From Malania oleifera (taxonomy: Eukaryota > Streptophyta > Magnoliopsida > Santalales > Ximeniaceae), in assembly GCF_029873635.1 (NCBI RefSeq), contig NC_080423.1, positions 97,708,397-97,772,396 on the forward strand: a stretch of DNA of 64,000 bases, in the 5' to 3' direction. This document shows, one piece after another, positions 12,205-24,829 of the stretch. Positions within the stretch are counted from its first letter, which is position 1. Each line of letters starts with the position of its first letter. The translations under genes were made by a program, and so were the position numbers. The notes under the pieces were generated by a model. The model ran no database searches. It was not told where the DNA came from and was given only the letters and a program-made list of their open reading frames with translations.

Positions 12205-12600
12205 TGGAAAATTTATAGTTGTTACACCCATATTTTTAGCCTAATAATTAGGTTGTATGATCTTGTGTTTTATTTGAGTAGTCCTCCTTTATAGAAGGGT
12301 CTTATGTTGTGATATGTGGCTCACATACTGAGTGGAAGATATGTACAAAGAGAAAACATGATGGAAATCAGGGTGCAGCGGGGGAAATCGTCGATGGTAG
12401 CCTTGTAACCGTCGATGATTTGGAGCACTGCCTGCAAGATTTTACTCTCTGCCTGAAACCATCGATGGTTCGGCTCAAGGAACCCAGCGCAAATTTCAAA
12501 TTTTGAATAAGGGACATTAAGTTGGTTGAGGTTTGGAGGGAAAACTTACGGGAATTTTATATATACGTTGTCTTAGATGAATATGTAGGTTGGTTGTTCA
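12205..12600 (+). mobile_element. Copia-like LTR fragment next to element B
   Basis: It begins TGTTACACCCATATTTTTAG. It contains three near-palindromes of the form CCGTCGATGG (12386-12470) with TTTACTCTCTGCCTGAAACC between them. A closely similar arrangement follows the copia RT/RNase H fragment at 33675-33790, so the two pieces probably come from one family. The right border with element B is not sharp. Confidence 0.45.
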
Positions 12601-12609
12601 TGTTTGGTG

Positions 12610-14283
12610 TATTGTTCATGTCCTCTGAACAAGAAGATAGTGAATTGTCGACGAGGAGAAGCCGAGAGATTTTGGGAAATTCGGAAATCTCAGGCTCGTC
12701 GACGAAGCCACCACGACGTCGACAAATTCCCTTCGTTGATTCATTAATGAAGACGCCGCCTCGTCGACGAGGTTGGCTGAGTCAAAGGTACTATAAATAT
12801 CTTTTGGGGTTGCTTTGAGGCTAAGTTATCAAAAATCCTCTCCCTCTCTCTCTAGAATTCAAAACATCTCTCCTTCTCTTTAGATTTCTTCATCGTTCGT
12901 TGTTAGAATCGACGATCTGACGTTGCTGCGAGGATCAGAGAAGGAATCTCTATGTGTTATGTGGAACGGAATTTCATTTCGAGGATTTTTGGGTTTTGAC
13001 CCAAAATCAAGGTAGGATTCGATTTTCATTTCCATTTCAGTAGATTTGTAGGGAGTAAGATTGTAAGTAATTATTGTACTGTGGTATATAGGTTTTGAGA
13101 ACTCGGTTCGCTGTTTAGGAATCGTAGAGTTCGGGTTGGATTTTCAGGGAAAGGTAAGGGATTCTATTTATATCGATTATTTTCAAAATCGGATTTGGTA
13201 GAACTATGGTTCACGATCCTGTGTGTTTTGGCTACTTATTTGGGGAAATTTAGCGGGTAAAAATTACGGGGTTTACATGTTACAGATTTGGGAAAAAGGG
13301 GGCGTTGGGTTGCATCTCTGGTTTTGTTGGAAAACTGTGGATATATTATTGAATATATTGTGTTATGGAGATGGTCGTGCCTTGACTTGTTTTAAACTGT
13401 ATTTTGAAAATCGTGATTTTGTGATTACCAAATGTGTGTGGAATGAACTGTTATATGAATATGCATTGAGTTATGATTTGTTGAAATGAGATATGGGAAC
13501 GTGAGTTCCGAATTGTTTCAGGTTGTGAAAGAGTGTCCGACTCTATATCCGAGGGTGTGAAATACCATCTACAAGTGGCAAGAGTGTCCGAATCTATATC
13601 CGAGGGCATGAAATATCGCCTCTTACCGGCTGATCACCGAAGGGTGTGGATCCACCATATGTACTGGTACGATGCCATGTGTCGGGGACGTTGTATTATG
13701 TGGGCCGGCTTTGTGCCGAAAGGTGTGACGACACCAGGTTACTTGATCATGTGTGTGTGCGTGTTGAGAACTATACTGGAACTATTTTGTGAAAGATATT
13801 GGAACTGTATTGAACTGTGTATGCTTTATGTCATGATAACACTCAGATGTCACACACCGATATAACCTGATTCTGCCTTACTAAGAAGTGTCTCACCCCT
13901 CTCGTATGTACATGTTTTCAAGTCCTTCGAGTAACCGGAACTGGCGTCCTAGTGTTGGGAGCCTGGTGGTCGGTTTACTGCGTAAAGTACTAGTGTAAGT
14001 ACTTGGACCGTAACAGGGTTGTCATTTTGGGTACCGTGGGCACCCTGGATTGTGTTTTGTAATATGAAGCTTAGACTCTATTCGTACAGACTTTGGTATG
14101 ATACTATGTATGTATGGAATGAACTTTTTCACTGCATATATACCGTGTATGTGAATGTGTATAGGGTGTACGGGAACCTCACAGGGTCGAACCCTCATTC
14201 ATTATAGTAGTATGTATGATACAGGGATAGGTTAGGTTACTACATCACACCCTGGGTCCCATTGCCGGGTTCAGGGCGTGACA
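12610..14283 (+). repeat. Element B 5' LTR
   Basis: It is homologous to 30165-31909 over most of its length, sharing the GCCGAGAGATTTT and CGAAGGGTGTGGATCCACC blocks and the GGGCGTGACA terminus. TATAAATA is at 12792-12799. A primer-binding-site-like stretch with TAGAGCTAACC follows the end. Confidence 0.8.
12644..12772 (+). repeat. TCGTCGACGA palindrome array in element B 5' LTR
   Basis: About 4-5 copies, including ATTGTCGACGAGG, CTCGTCGACGAAG and CTCGTCGACGAGG, end about 20 nt before TATAAATA (12792-12799). The layout matches the arrays in the other LTRs. Confidence 0.8.
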
Positions 14284-14610
14284 GATTGATATTAGAGCTA
14301 ACCAAGTTGCTAGGTCTTGTAGACTTGGTTAGACGTAGCTATGTTTACATACTAGAGTATAAGATGTAAGAAATTGGTAAAATAGGTTGAGGGTTGTTTT
14401 GCTGCTAGACAGGGACTTATTGGCGGTGTTCTGTGTTTTTTATGGAATGACGATTTCAATAAAATCACGGCAAACCATTGATGGTTTCGTGTCTGTGTGA
14501 TAGGACAGACCTGGACCCGTGAGATTGGTAGTTAACATGATTAGATGTCAATGACTATGTAAGCTGTATATGACGTAGGAATTCTAACCTATTCCTATTC
14601 TATTTTCGGA

Positions 14611-15540
14611 ATGGAGCCCAAGGATAACAACTTGGATAGTTGCTCTGAGGGGACTGCGAGCGATGAGTCTCTTTCTGTGCCTCAGGGGTTGACAAGGCAA
14701 GTTATGCGGGAGATCAAGCTGAGTGTTAGGAGACGTGAACATTCTCCTACTGCTGCAGGGTGTACCATCGAGAGGTTCACACGTTTGCACCCTTTGACGT
14801 TTTCAGGACGACCCGATTGATGATGGCGGAGGCTTGGGTCAAGAAGACCAAAAGGATCCTGGAGATCATACACTACATAGATAAGCAAAGAGTCCTCTAT
14901 GCTACCTTCCAGCTGTCTGGGGAGGCTAGGCGATGGTGGACTACAGTGAGTCTGCTGGAAAAGCAGAGTGTTAGACCAACAGAGATGACGTGGAGCTGCT
15001 TCAAGGAAGTGTTCTTTAAGAGATACTTGCCGGCCTCCACACGCGATGCTAATGCGGATGAGTTCTCTATTTTGATACATGGAGATATGATGGTGCAGGG
15101 GTATGCTGCTTGGTATATAGAGATATCCCGTTTCGCGCTGTGCTTGATCTCGAATGAGTATGAGAAGGCTCGGAGATTCGAGAAGGGCCTAAGGAAAGAC
15201 ATCTGCAGATTAGTGGGTATGCTACAGATCCGTGAGTTTTCGATTTGGTTGGATAAGGCCATTGTGATCGAGACCGGTATCCGGGAGGATGAGGTGGATC
15301 AGGAACCGAAGAAGAGGCCAGTTTCATCTGGTTCTCATCAAGGATCATGGAAGAAGAGGAACGATGGCTCGGGCTACCGCTAGAATACCGAGCGTCAGGG
15401 TTCTCAGGTGGATTAGTCGTGTGATCGTTGTATCAGGTACCACAAATGGCATGATGGTGAATGTCAGTCATTTGGGGGTAACTGTTACAGTTGTGGTAAA
15501 TTAGGCCACATGGCTCGTGATTGCTGTGCACCGAAGAGAG
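14611..15540 (+). pseudogene. Element B gag region
   Basis: The longest readable part (14760-15383) contains the Retrotrans_gag type core: LSGEARRWW, a CFKEVFFKRYLP block and a downstream KARRFEKGLR block. A CCHC-knuckle-like region follows at about 15420-15540, including CGKLGHMARDC. In the family this forms the particle shell. It is broken here and recorded as a fossil. Confidence 0.8.
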
Positions 15541-15653
15541 ACATGCTTGCATCTAGTGTGAACTGCGGTAGCAATTAAATACCTCAGGGAACCATCCAGA
15601 CGAACACAGCTCCGACAAGGGTATATTCTCTTACTCCAGCAGATGTTGATCAT

Positions 15654-15960
15654 GTGGGGAATGTACTACCAGGTACCTTGTTATTACTTTCAAATATAGC
15701 TGTTGTTTTATTTGATTCAGGGGTAACCCACTCATTTGTATCCATAAGCTTCATAAAGCTGTGTGGGGTTGAGACCCAAGTTATGAATAAGGGGCTATCT
15801 GTAGCTACACCATCTAGGAGTGTAACGTCCTTTAGGAGGATGTTAGGAAGATGCCCAGTGAAAATTTAGGGAAGGCTACTACCAGCGAATCTTGTGGTGT
15901 ACGATATGTCTGGTTTTGACGTCATACTAGGATGGATTGGTTATCTTCACGTTATGCTAT
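15654..15960 (+). pseudogene. Element B protease region
   Basis: The sequence reads VVLFDSGVTHSFVS, the aspartic protease block of Ty3/gypsy polyproteins. GMDWL-type sequence lies just before 15940. It is a fossil remnant, cut off downstream by the solo LTR at 16108. Confidence 0.75.
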
Positions 15961-16260
15961 GATCGATTGTAGGGGAAAGGTAGTAGTGTTCAGACCTCTT
16001 GGGGAGCAGGAGTATGAATTTGTAGGATCGTGTGTGCATTCGACGCCACAGATTCTATCGGTATTACAAGCATGGAGGCTACTTTTGGACGAATGTCAAG
16101 GGTACCTTGTGACGACCTGCTATTTAACTCGGTATTTTTTTTTTGTATAATAAAATCAATATCATAAATCCAGCTTAGCAGATCATAATCCACCTGGACC
16201 CGTGGGTACCAAGAATATATCAGAACATATAGCAGAAGCCTAAGCAGCAGGAAACATACA

Positions 16261-16262
<2 letters not shown>

Positions 16263-16303
<41 letters not shown>
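16263..16303. repeat. (TA)n microsatellite inside the solo LTR
   Basis: About 20 TA dinucleotides. The corresponding position near the end of element A's LTRs also carries a shorter (TA)n tract (about 22910 and 29970), so this is a family feature. Confidence 0.9.
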
Positions 16304-16307
<4 letters not shown>

Positions 16308-17140
16308 TTATATCATACATCACAATACCAGAGTTATTACAATCACTCTATACATATATACACAACACTCAATCCAAAAAGATGTCTTAGGGTCATTTCC
16401 ACAAAATACAGCTAACCCTATCAAAATACTTACCCTTCTAGAAGGGCAGATCTACCGTACTAGATCAGCGGGGCTTTACCCGCTCTACTATCAGGGGCTC
16501 CTGAAAAGTTTATAAAATTTTGGGGTGAGACACCTCTCAGTAAGGGAAATAAACTAAACCAGTGCGTGGCAACATGAGTATTCCGTGTTATACATATGCC
16601 ACATAGAATATATCCAGTAACTGCTTTTTCAAATCTGGGAAAACATAAATATCATTATAACATGGCAGAACATACTGCATTTTCATAAACATATCTCATC
16701 TCATATAATAATAATACAAAAACATTCCTGGTAGGTTAACTGGTTGTTGTCATGTATTACCCCCGCATGACTGGGTTGTGTGGCCTGAAGGCGGGACCTG
16801 ACAATAGTTGGCCGGCCACTGCCAAGTCAAAAGTACAGTTTGTAAGTCTGATGGGTCTGCCAAACCTGGTCCGCACACCAGGGGCGCTCACACACTTCTT
16901 AAAAACCACATCGACCATCCAATCTCACACCACTCCGTACAGCAGCGTTAACACAAATATCATGATTACGAAGACCATGGACACATAACAACGGTACCGT
17001 GCAAGTGCTAGCCTAGACCAAGCCAACTAGGTTCTGATATCATATAACATATACTGAAAATATGATATATGGATATTTCATATCATTAATTATCAGATCA
17101 ATCATATCATTTTGCATATATATGTATATCATGAAAATCA

Positions 17141-17354
17141 TCGGCCCATACGTCGGTATTACACATTTTTCTATAGCTCGGCCCGTACGCTTGCAAATCG
17201 TAGCACAGCCCGTACGCTAGCAAATCACATCCAAAGCACCGCCTGTACGCCGAAAAAATATGTCCATAGCTCATCCCGTACGCTGGTAAATCATACACAT
17301 AGCACGACCCGTACGCCGACAAACATATATAAAAATCTCTGCCCGTATGCCGGT
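17141..17354 (-). repeat. 33-bp tandem repeats in the solo LTR
   Basis: About six degenerate units built around CGGCCCGTACGC on the + strand, the complement of GCGTACGGGCCG in element A's LTRs. It is the same repeat in inverse orientation, as expected for a minus-strand LTR. Confidence 0.85.
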
Positions 17355-17970
17355 TTTCCATTATAAAAATCTGTATCATAATCACATTTCCAAAAAACAG
17401 TATTTCAAAACAATTTCTACTCATGCCACACTAACAGATTTTTCACATATTCAACATACCATCATTTTAACAGTATTTTATCAAATATAAATCATATATA
17501 TGAACATATTTACTTTCCTAAAATCAAATGTTATATATACATACATTTTCTTAAAAAGAAGTAGCTTAGTTTATCCCCTTACTTGATTCCTAAAAAAAAA
17601 CCCATAAGAAAATTTGTCCCGCACCCGCAAGGTTCCCAACTAAACACCTTGGAAACAACATTCCCCAGAACTAAAGTTCAATATTTCTACGCGTATATCA
17701 CTTTCTACAACTGTCAAATAACCAAATACTAAGTAGAAAGTCTTTCCCTGAATTTGGAATGGCTTCCAACTCAGCCCCACTGACCATCCACTCCGGCAGA
17801 CTTGTAGAGAACTTTCCAAGGAGCGTCGTGGTGGCTTCAGATAGTTGAATCGATGTAAATCCGGCCCGAAATCGAAGAGAGAAGGAGGAGGGACCGAAGG
17901 GTAGGAGAGAAATGACCTATGCAGAAAATTTCATCCAAAAATGAACTTTAGGCCTATTTAAACTGTGGCC

Positions 17971-18208
17971 TTCGTCGACGAGCCACGTCACCTTGTCGAT
18001 GAGGTCAATACAAAATTCGTCGACGAACTCTCCCCTTCGTCGATGAAATTCAGAAAGCCCATAACCTCTCCCAGTATCTTCTCGTCGACGAATCCTAGCC
18101 TCATCGACGAGCTCCTATTGTACCCTCATTGACAAGTCCCCTGTATTCGTCAACAAGGAGTTGAAAAATTCTTGGGATTATCCTTTCAAATTCGCGTTCG
18201 TCGACGAA
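17971..18208 (-). repeat. Array of 9 TCGTCGACGA palindromes in the minus-strand solo LTR
   Basis: Nine copies (for example TTCGTCGACGAG, TTCGTCGACGAA, CTCATCGACGAG) lie immediately upstream, on the minus strand, of the TATA-like box at about 17955-17962. The orientation of the whole LTR is flipped, yet the array keeps its place relative to the promoter. Confidence 0.88.
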
Positions 18209-18289
18209 GTCAACTGCCTTCTTCTGTTCTCAATTTCCATTTCCCATTCGTTTATTATTTAAATACCATTATTCTTCGGGTCGTTACAT

Positions 18290-20690
18290 ACCTAGCTTGC
18301 GTGAAGGAACCACTGTGGGATGAGTTGAAGCTCGAGGATATTCGAGTAGTTGACAAGTTCCCATATGTGTTTCCAGAAAACTTACCTGGTTTACCTCCAG
18401 ATCGTGATGTGGAGTTTACGATAGAGTTGCTACCTAGCAAGGTACCGATCTCTAAAGCTCAATACCAGATGGCTCCAGCAGAATTTCAAGAGTTGAAGGA
18501 GCAGTTGCAGGAATTACTAGACAAGGGCTTTATCTGACCTAGTGTTTCACCCTGGGGAGCTCCAGTTTTATTCATGAAGAAGAAGGACGGGTCGATGCGT
18601 ATGTGCATTGATTACCGTGAGATCAACAAGGTGACTGTGAAGAACCGTTACCCGTTGCCTCGTATCGATGATCTCTTTGACCAGCTACAGGGGACGAAGG
18701 TATTTTCGAACATCAACCTACGATCAGGGTATCATTAGGTAAGGGTTAGATCTAAGAACATTGCGAAGACTGCTTTCCGAACCAGATATGGCCATTACGA
18801 GTTCTTAGTCATGCCTTTTGGGTTGACTAATGCTCCGGCAGTGTTCATGGATATGATGAATAAGGTTTTCCATGAGTACCTGGATCAGTTTGTAGTGGTT
18901 TTTATCGATGACATTCTGATATACTCGAGGAGTCTGAAAGAGCATGAAAACCATCTAAGGTTGGTGCTACAGATTTTGCGAGAGAGGAAGTTGTATGCCA
19001 CGCTGAAGAAATGCGAGTTCTGGTTGAATCAGGTTGTGTTTTTAGGCCATGTGGTGTCTAAGGGTGGTATCTTAGTTGATCCTAGCAAGGTTGAAGTTGT
19101 CGTCGATTAGGTGAGACTGAAGAGTGTGCAGGAGGTTTGAAGTTTCCTAGGACTGGCGGGTTATTATCGTCGGTACGTGGAGGGATTCTCTAAGTTATCT
19201 AAACCTCTAACATGATTCACCAGGAAAGGGGTGAAGTTTGATTGGACCAAAGATTGCGAGCGGTGTTTCTAGGAGATGAAACAGCGGTTGGTTACTGCTC
19301 CGGTCTTGACCATTCCTTCTGGGGATGGCAGTTTTGTGATTTATAGTGATGTATCTCTAAAGGGTTTAGGATGTGTGCTTATGCAACAAGGTAAGGTAAT
19401 AGCTTATGCTTCTCCACAACTCAAGGAATATGAGAAGAATTACCCTATGCATGATCTGGAATTGGTTGCTGTAATTTATGCACTAAAGATCTGGCGACAC
19501 TACCTGTATGGTGTTTAGTGAGAGATTTTCACTGACCACAAAAGCCTTAAGTACTTTTTCATGCAAAAGGAGGTTAAACATAAGGCAGATAAGGTGGCTT
19601 GAGCTGATCAAATACTACGATTGCACCATCAGTTATCACCCGAGGAAAGCTAACATGGTAGCTGATGCGCTGAGTCGGAAGTCAGAGCATGCGGCACTAT
19701 CTGCAGTGGTAGCTCAACATCACATCAAATGAGATATGGAAACCTTTGGCATAGAGTTGGTGGTCGGAGATCATCAGTCTTTCATTACTAGCTTGGTGAT
19801 CCAGCTGACTTTGTTTGAGCGTATTAAAGCCGCGCAGGCTAATGATACGGAGTTAGTTGAGATTGTGGAGAAAGTGTTGCAGGGGTTGGCTGCGAATTTT
19901 AACATCTATGAGGAAGGAGTGTTGAGTTTGGGACTAGGTTATATGTTCCAAACGATGACGAGATCAGAAGGACGATTCTGAAGGAAGCGTATCGTTCTTT
20001 GTATACGGTACATCCTGGTAGTACGAAGATGTATCGGGATTTGCGTGAGACCTTCTGGTGGAGTGGTATGAAAAGGGGGATTACTCAGTTCGTGGAGCAG
20101 TTTCTGACGTGTCAACAAGTGAAAGCTGAACACTAGAGGTCGATAGGGCCGTTACAGCCCTTAGTTATTCTGGAGTGGAAATGGGAGCATATTTCCATAG
20201 ACTTTATTACTGGATTGCCACCAGCGCTTCACAGGCAAAATACCATTTGGGTAATCGTGGACAGGTTGACGAAATCTGCTTACTTTATATCGATGAAGGT
20301 TAGCTACCCATTGAGTATGCTAGTAGACCTGTATATGCATGAGATGGTCAGAATGCACGGAGTACCAGTGTCCATTGTGTCAAATCGAGACCCGAGGTTT
20401 ACCTCTCGATTCTGGAAGAGCTTGCAGGAAGCACTAGGGACGAAGCTTACTTTCAGTACAACGTTCCACCCCCAAACTAATGGACAGTTGGAGAGAACAA
20501 TACAGATCTTGGAGGATATGTTACGGGCTTGCGTGTTAGACTTCGGTGGTAGTTGGATGCAGTTTTTGTCAAGTTTGCCTATAACAATAGCTTCCAGGCT
20601 AGTATCGGGATGGTTCTATTCGAGGCTCTGTATGGTCGGAGGTGTCAATCTTCTCTATACTGGGATGAGGTTGGTGAACATCAGGTTTTA
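18290..20690 (+). pseudogene. Element B RT, RNase H and integrase region
   Basis: The RT block starts near [20 protein letters not shown] and includes the MPFGLTNAP and [13 protein letters not shown] motifs (18811-19110). RNase H is readable at 19276-19518 ([13 protein letters not shown], then a [12 protein letters not shown] block). Integrase is readable at 20215-20690 (IWVIVDRLTKSAYF and the HPQTNGQLERT block). Order PR-RT-RH-IN identifies Ty3/gypsy. It is a broken fossil. Confidence 0.88.
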
Positions 20691-20944
20691 GGACCCGAAC
20701 TCGTATAGCAGGTGTCTGAGAAGGTGGGTTTGATCCGGGATAGGATTAAATCGGCTCAAAGTCGTTAGAAGAGTTACGCGAATGTTCGCCATCGTATGTT
20801 GGAGTTCAAGGTGGAGGGTAAGAGTTACGCGGATCTACTATTGTGTTATGATATGTGGTTAGTCTTTGGAAGGGTGTGAGGTATTTTGAACTCCCGAGGC
20901 GATTTATGTATGTAACCACGGTATTCCTTCGCCGTAAGTGAGGG
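20691..20944 (+). other. Element B 3' internal segment up to element A
   Basis: This is the decayed region after the integrase of B. It ends in GTAAGTGAGGG; the last five bases, GAGGG, are the left copy of element A's target duplication. Confidence 0.7.
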
Positions 20945-20972
20945 TGTAATAACCCAAGAAATTTATCAAGGC

Positions 20973-21158
20973 TTCATCGACGAACACAGGGGTTTCGTCG
21001 ATGAAGGATCATAAGGACCTCGTCAACAAAGACACGTCTCATTGACGAGAAGATACCAAGAGGGATTTTTGGAATTCTAAAACTCATCGACGATGGGGCA
21101 GGTTCATCGACAAACTTTCTGTTGGACTTGTCGACGAGATGACGTGTCGTCGACGAAT
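20973..21158 (+). repeat. Array of 8 TCGTCGACGA palindromes, element A 5' LTR
   Basis: Eight copies are spaced 15-30 nt apart and end about 7 nt before TATAAGTA (21166-21173). Several copies carry CpG transitions at different positions from the same copy in the 3' LTR, showing independent decay after insertion. Confidence 0.9.
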
Positions 21159-21774
21159 CCGGGTCTATAAGTACTTCTAAAATCGGATTTTGACATAATT
21201 TTAACGCAGAGTCCCCCTCTCTCTATCTAAAAACGCTCCCTAGCCCTTCTCTCTTCCATCCCGGCTCTGTTTCTTACTGGATCGAAGATCTAAGACCACC
21301 ACAATGCTCCTAGTGAAGTTCTCTGCAAGTCTGCTGGAGCTGATCGTTGGTGGAGTTGGTTTGAAATTCATCCCTAATTCAGGGTAAGGCTTTTAGTTGA
21401 TATTTGGCTTTCCCTGTAGTTGTAGAAAACATAGTACGCGTAGAAATACTAAAGTTTAATTTTGAGAAATGTCATTTTCAAGGTGTTGACTAGGGAACCC
21501 AGCGAGTGTTTAGTTGATTGTTTTAGGGGCTTTTTCAAGAATCAGGTAAGCGGATAAACTAAGCTAGTTATTTTATGAAAATATATGGATATTATTACAG
21601 CGTCTGATTTCAGGAAGATAAATATATTTATATACACTTTATGTTTGGGAAATACTGCTGTAAAAGATGATTAAATACGTATGAAACCTATTTCGTGTGG
21701 CATGAGTAGAATTTATAATGAAATACTATTTTTCTGAGAATATGATAAAGATATGGATTTTTATAATGAAAAAT

Positions 21775-21960
21775 CGGCGTACGGATCGAGAATTTTATAT
21801 GATTTGCCAGCGTATGGGCCAAGTTAGGGATATGATTTGTCGGCGTACAAATTGAGCGATGGATATATTTGCCGGCGTACGGGCCGAGTTATGAAAATGT
21901 TTTTCCGGCGTACGAGCCGAGCTATGGTAAAATATGAAATGCCGACGTACGGGTCGATGA
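21775..21960 (+). repeat. 33-bp tandem repeats, element A 5' LTR
   Basis: About 5-6 units of consensus core GGCGTACGGGCCGAGCTATG. They are downstream of the TATA box, so within the R-U5 or leader part of the LTR. The unit length is a multiple of three, so several frames stay open on both strands. Confidence 0.88.
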
Positions 21961-23249
21961 TTTTCATGATGTATATATAAATGCAAAATGATATGATGAT
22001 ATTGATTTGGTAATTAATGGTATGAAATATCCATGTATCACAGTTTCATTATATGATATATGTTATCAAAACCTAGTTGGCTTGGTTTAGGTTAGCACTT
22101 GTACGGTACTGTTGCTATGTGTTTGTGATCATCACAATATTGTGTTAACGCTACTGTACGGAGTAGCGTGAGGATGCTAGTCAATGTGGTTTTAAGAAGT
22201 GTGAGCGCCCCTGGTGTACGGACCAGATCTGGCAGACCCATCGGACTTACAGACTGTATTTTTGACTTGATAGTGGTCAACCAACCATTGTTAGGTCCCG
22301 CCTTCGGGCCACACAACCTAGTCATGTGGGGGTAATACATGACAACAACCAGCTAACCTACCAGGGTTGTTTTCGTATTATTATTCTATGAGATGAATTA
22401 TGTTTATGAAAATGTAGTATATTCTGCCATGCTATGATGATATATGTTTTTCTCGATATGACATAATAGTTTACTAAATGTGTTTTTGTATGGTTTATGT
22501 ACAACAAGAAATACTCATGTTGCCACACACTAGTATTAGTTTATTTCTCTTACTGAGAGGTATCTCACCCCGAATTATATGAACATTTCAGGAGCCCCTG
22601 ATAGGAGAGCGGATAAGGCTCCGCTGAGATAGTACTATGGATCCGCCCTCTTTGAAGGGTAAGTTTTGGTGGGGACAAATATATTTTGTGGGAAATGTCC
22701 CTACGACTTTCTTTTTGGGATGTATATACAATGGATGTAGTAATTCTGGTGTTGAGATGGATGGTTTTATGTTTATGATATTATGATTTTATGTTTCCTG
22801 CTGCTTATGCTTCCGTTTTGTGTGTCTGTTATATCCCTGGTACCCACGGATCCAGGTGGATTATGATCTGTTGGATTTATTATATTGGTTTTATTATAAA
22901 AGGGAATATATATATATATATGGAAATTGAGCAGGTCATCACAGTTTGGTATCAGAGCCTAGGTTGTTAGGTTCTGTAGACTTTAGGATGTAGCGAAAAG
23001 GATACCAGAGTATAGGAAATGATTTAAGGTTTTGTTCTACAGTCTAAAGGCAGGACTTCCGTGGTGGTTTCTTTGTTTTTCCTAGGGTGACGATTTCAGG
23101 AAAACCATAGTAAACTATTGTCGGGTTTTGTTCCTAGAATGCAAGACTGGGGTTAGGAATGAGTTAAGGAAGTCAAAGTGGGGGACTATGTTAGGTGTGT
23201 AAGGTAAAAGTATAGGATTATTGAGTTGTGTTTGTTGTTTTTCAGGATG

Positions 23250-24270
23250 GATCCAGGAGGAGGTAGTGCACATGCGAGTGGCAGTGATGGGGCAGGGCCC
23301 TCAGGTACAGGCGAGACAGACTCTGACGCAGTATTACATAGCATGGCTTAGCAGGTTATGGCTAAGATCGCTAGGAGCTCTAGAGAGTAGAGTGGTCCAT
23401 CTGCAGGCCATGGGTGTATCATAGAAAAGTTTACAAAGATGAATCCTCCAGCATTTTCAGGAGGGGTCGATCCTGCAACCGCTGAGAATTGGATGCAGGA
23501 GATTGAGAAAGCCTTGACCGTGTTGCAATGTACGGAGGAACTGAGGGTCCTCTTCGCCACCTATAAATTGACGGGGGAAGTCGAGAGGTGGTGGATAGCT
23601 GTGAGATTGTTGGAGCAGCAGAGGACGACACCGATAGTCATGACCTGGGATCAGTTTAAGGAATTGTTCTTCGATAGATATTTTCCAGCTACTGTTAGGG
23701 AGGCTAAAGTGGAGGAGTTCTTGAGTCTGAAGCAGGGACAATTATCAGTCTAGCAGTATACGGCACATTTTATCGAGCTCTCTCGCTTCGCTCCGTATAT
23801 TATTTGCCATGAGGCTTAAAAGGCGAGGCAGTTTGAGTGAGGTTTGAAGTGAAGTATACTTAAGCAGGTGGTAATGCTATGAATCCAGAATTTTGTTGAG
23901 TTAGTTGATAAAGCAGCCTTGGCAGAGGTTGGGGAGCGTCTGGATGTAGAGGAGCAAGGATAGAGGAAGAAATCTGCATCTTTAGGCTAGCAGCAGGGTT
24001 CTAGAAAAAATCAGCAAAGGAGAGGAAACCATGGTAAAGGACGAAGGCAAAAGACTAGAGATCGTGAGGTACAGGTAGTGCAGGGTCCTCCTGTCTGCCA
24101 GACTTGTGGGAGGAGACACTGGGGAGAGTGTCGAGTAGGTGGAGTTGTTTGCTACCGCTGCAGTAGGGAGGGTCATATGGTTCGAGATTGCCCTACACCA
24201 CCAGATGCAGTTCCTGCTTACAGACCATGTAGGGGAGGTTATCAGGCACTAGGAGGGGGCTAGGAGAGGA
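23250..24270 (+). pseudogene. Element A gag region
   Basis: The core is readable at 23439-23753 (YKLTGEVERWW, WDQFKELFFDRYFP). Zinc knuckles are at 24078-24210, with CQTCGRRHWGEC followed by CYRCSREGHMVRDC. The gene order and motifs are those of chromovirus gag. It is a broken fossil. Confidence 0.85.
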
Positions 24271-24339
24271 ATACGGCTCCAGCTAGAGTGTTCGCTCTGA
24301 CGCCGAGTGACACTGAGATAGCCGACGACGAGGTGACAA

Positions 24340-24760
24340 GTATGGTTAGTATGCTTTCCTTTAAAGTTATTGCATTGTTTAATTTAGGAGCTACACACTT
24401 GTTTGTGTCCTTGGGGTGCAATAGACTATGTGGGGTAGAAACACAGTTGTTAGATACGTAATTGTTAGTATCTACACCAACTGGGTCAGCAGTGAGGTGT
24501 AATAGGGTGCTCCGGGGTTGTTCAGTTGAAATTCAGGGGAAAATCTTGTCTGCCAATTTAATAGTACTAAACCTGCATGGGTTTGATATAATATTTGGTA
24601 TGGATTGGCTAGCAGCTAATTTTTCCAGCATAGATTGTCATGCACGAGAAGTGATATTCAGATCTCCGGGACGAGTAGAATTCAAGTTCGTAGGGTCACG
24701 AGTGCAATCCCTACCTCAGCTAGTTTCAGCTATCCAGGCCAGGAGACTACTGTGAAGTGG
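24340..24760 (+). pseudogene. Element A protease region
   Basis: This is the retroviral-type aspartic protease part of pol. It is readable at 24462-24755, where IIFGMDWLAANFSSIDC is the typical C-terminal block. It is a fossil. Confidence 0.78.
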
Positions 24761-24829
24761 TTGTCGAGGATTTGTGGCAATTGTGAAGGAGATGTTTTAG
24801 AATGAATTGAAACTTGCTAGCATGCCTGT

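Larger units (their letters stand above)
16108..18288 (-). mobile_element. Solo LTR, A-related family, inserted in element B (TSD TACCT)
   Basis: A 2.18-kb LTR runs from TGTGACGACCTGC to GGTCGTTACA, with a perfect TACCT duplication at 16103-16107 and 18289-18293. Element B's pol sequence resumes directly after it. It is minus-oriented, with a TTTAAATA TATA-like box at about 17955-17962. It shares the 33-bp tandem repeats and the GGCGGGACCTGAC block with element A's LTRs. A long (TA)n tract lies at 16263-16303. It is a solo LTR, younger than B. Confidence 0.88.
20945..22943 (+). repeat. Element A 5' LTR
   Basis: The LTR runs from TGTAATAACCCAAG to AGGTCATCACA, 2.0 kb. TATAAGTA is at 21166-21173. 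It holds the palindrome array (20973-21158), 33-bp repeats (21775-21960) and the conserved GGGCCACACAACC block (about 22305-22330). Confidence 0.93.

Noticed and set aside
18172-18537. Open frame apparently joining LTR sequence to the RT of element B
   Set aside because: It is an artefact of reading across the solo LTR / element B junction at 18288-18293; it is not a fusion gene.
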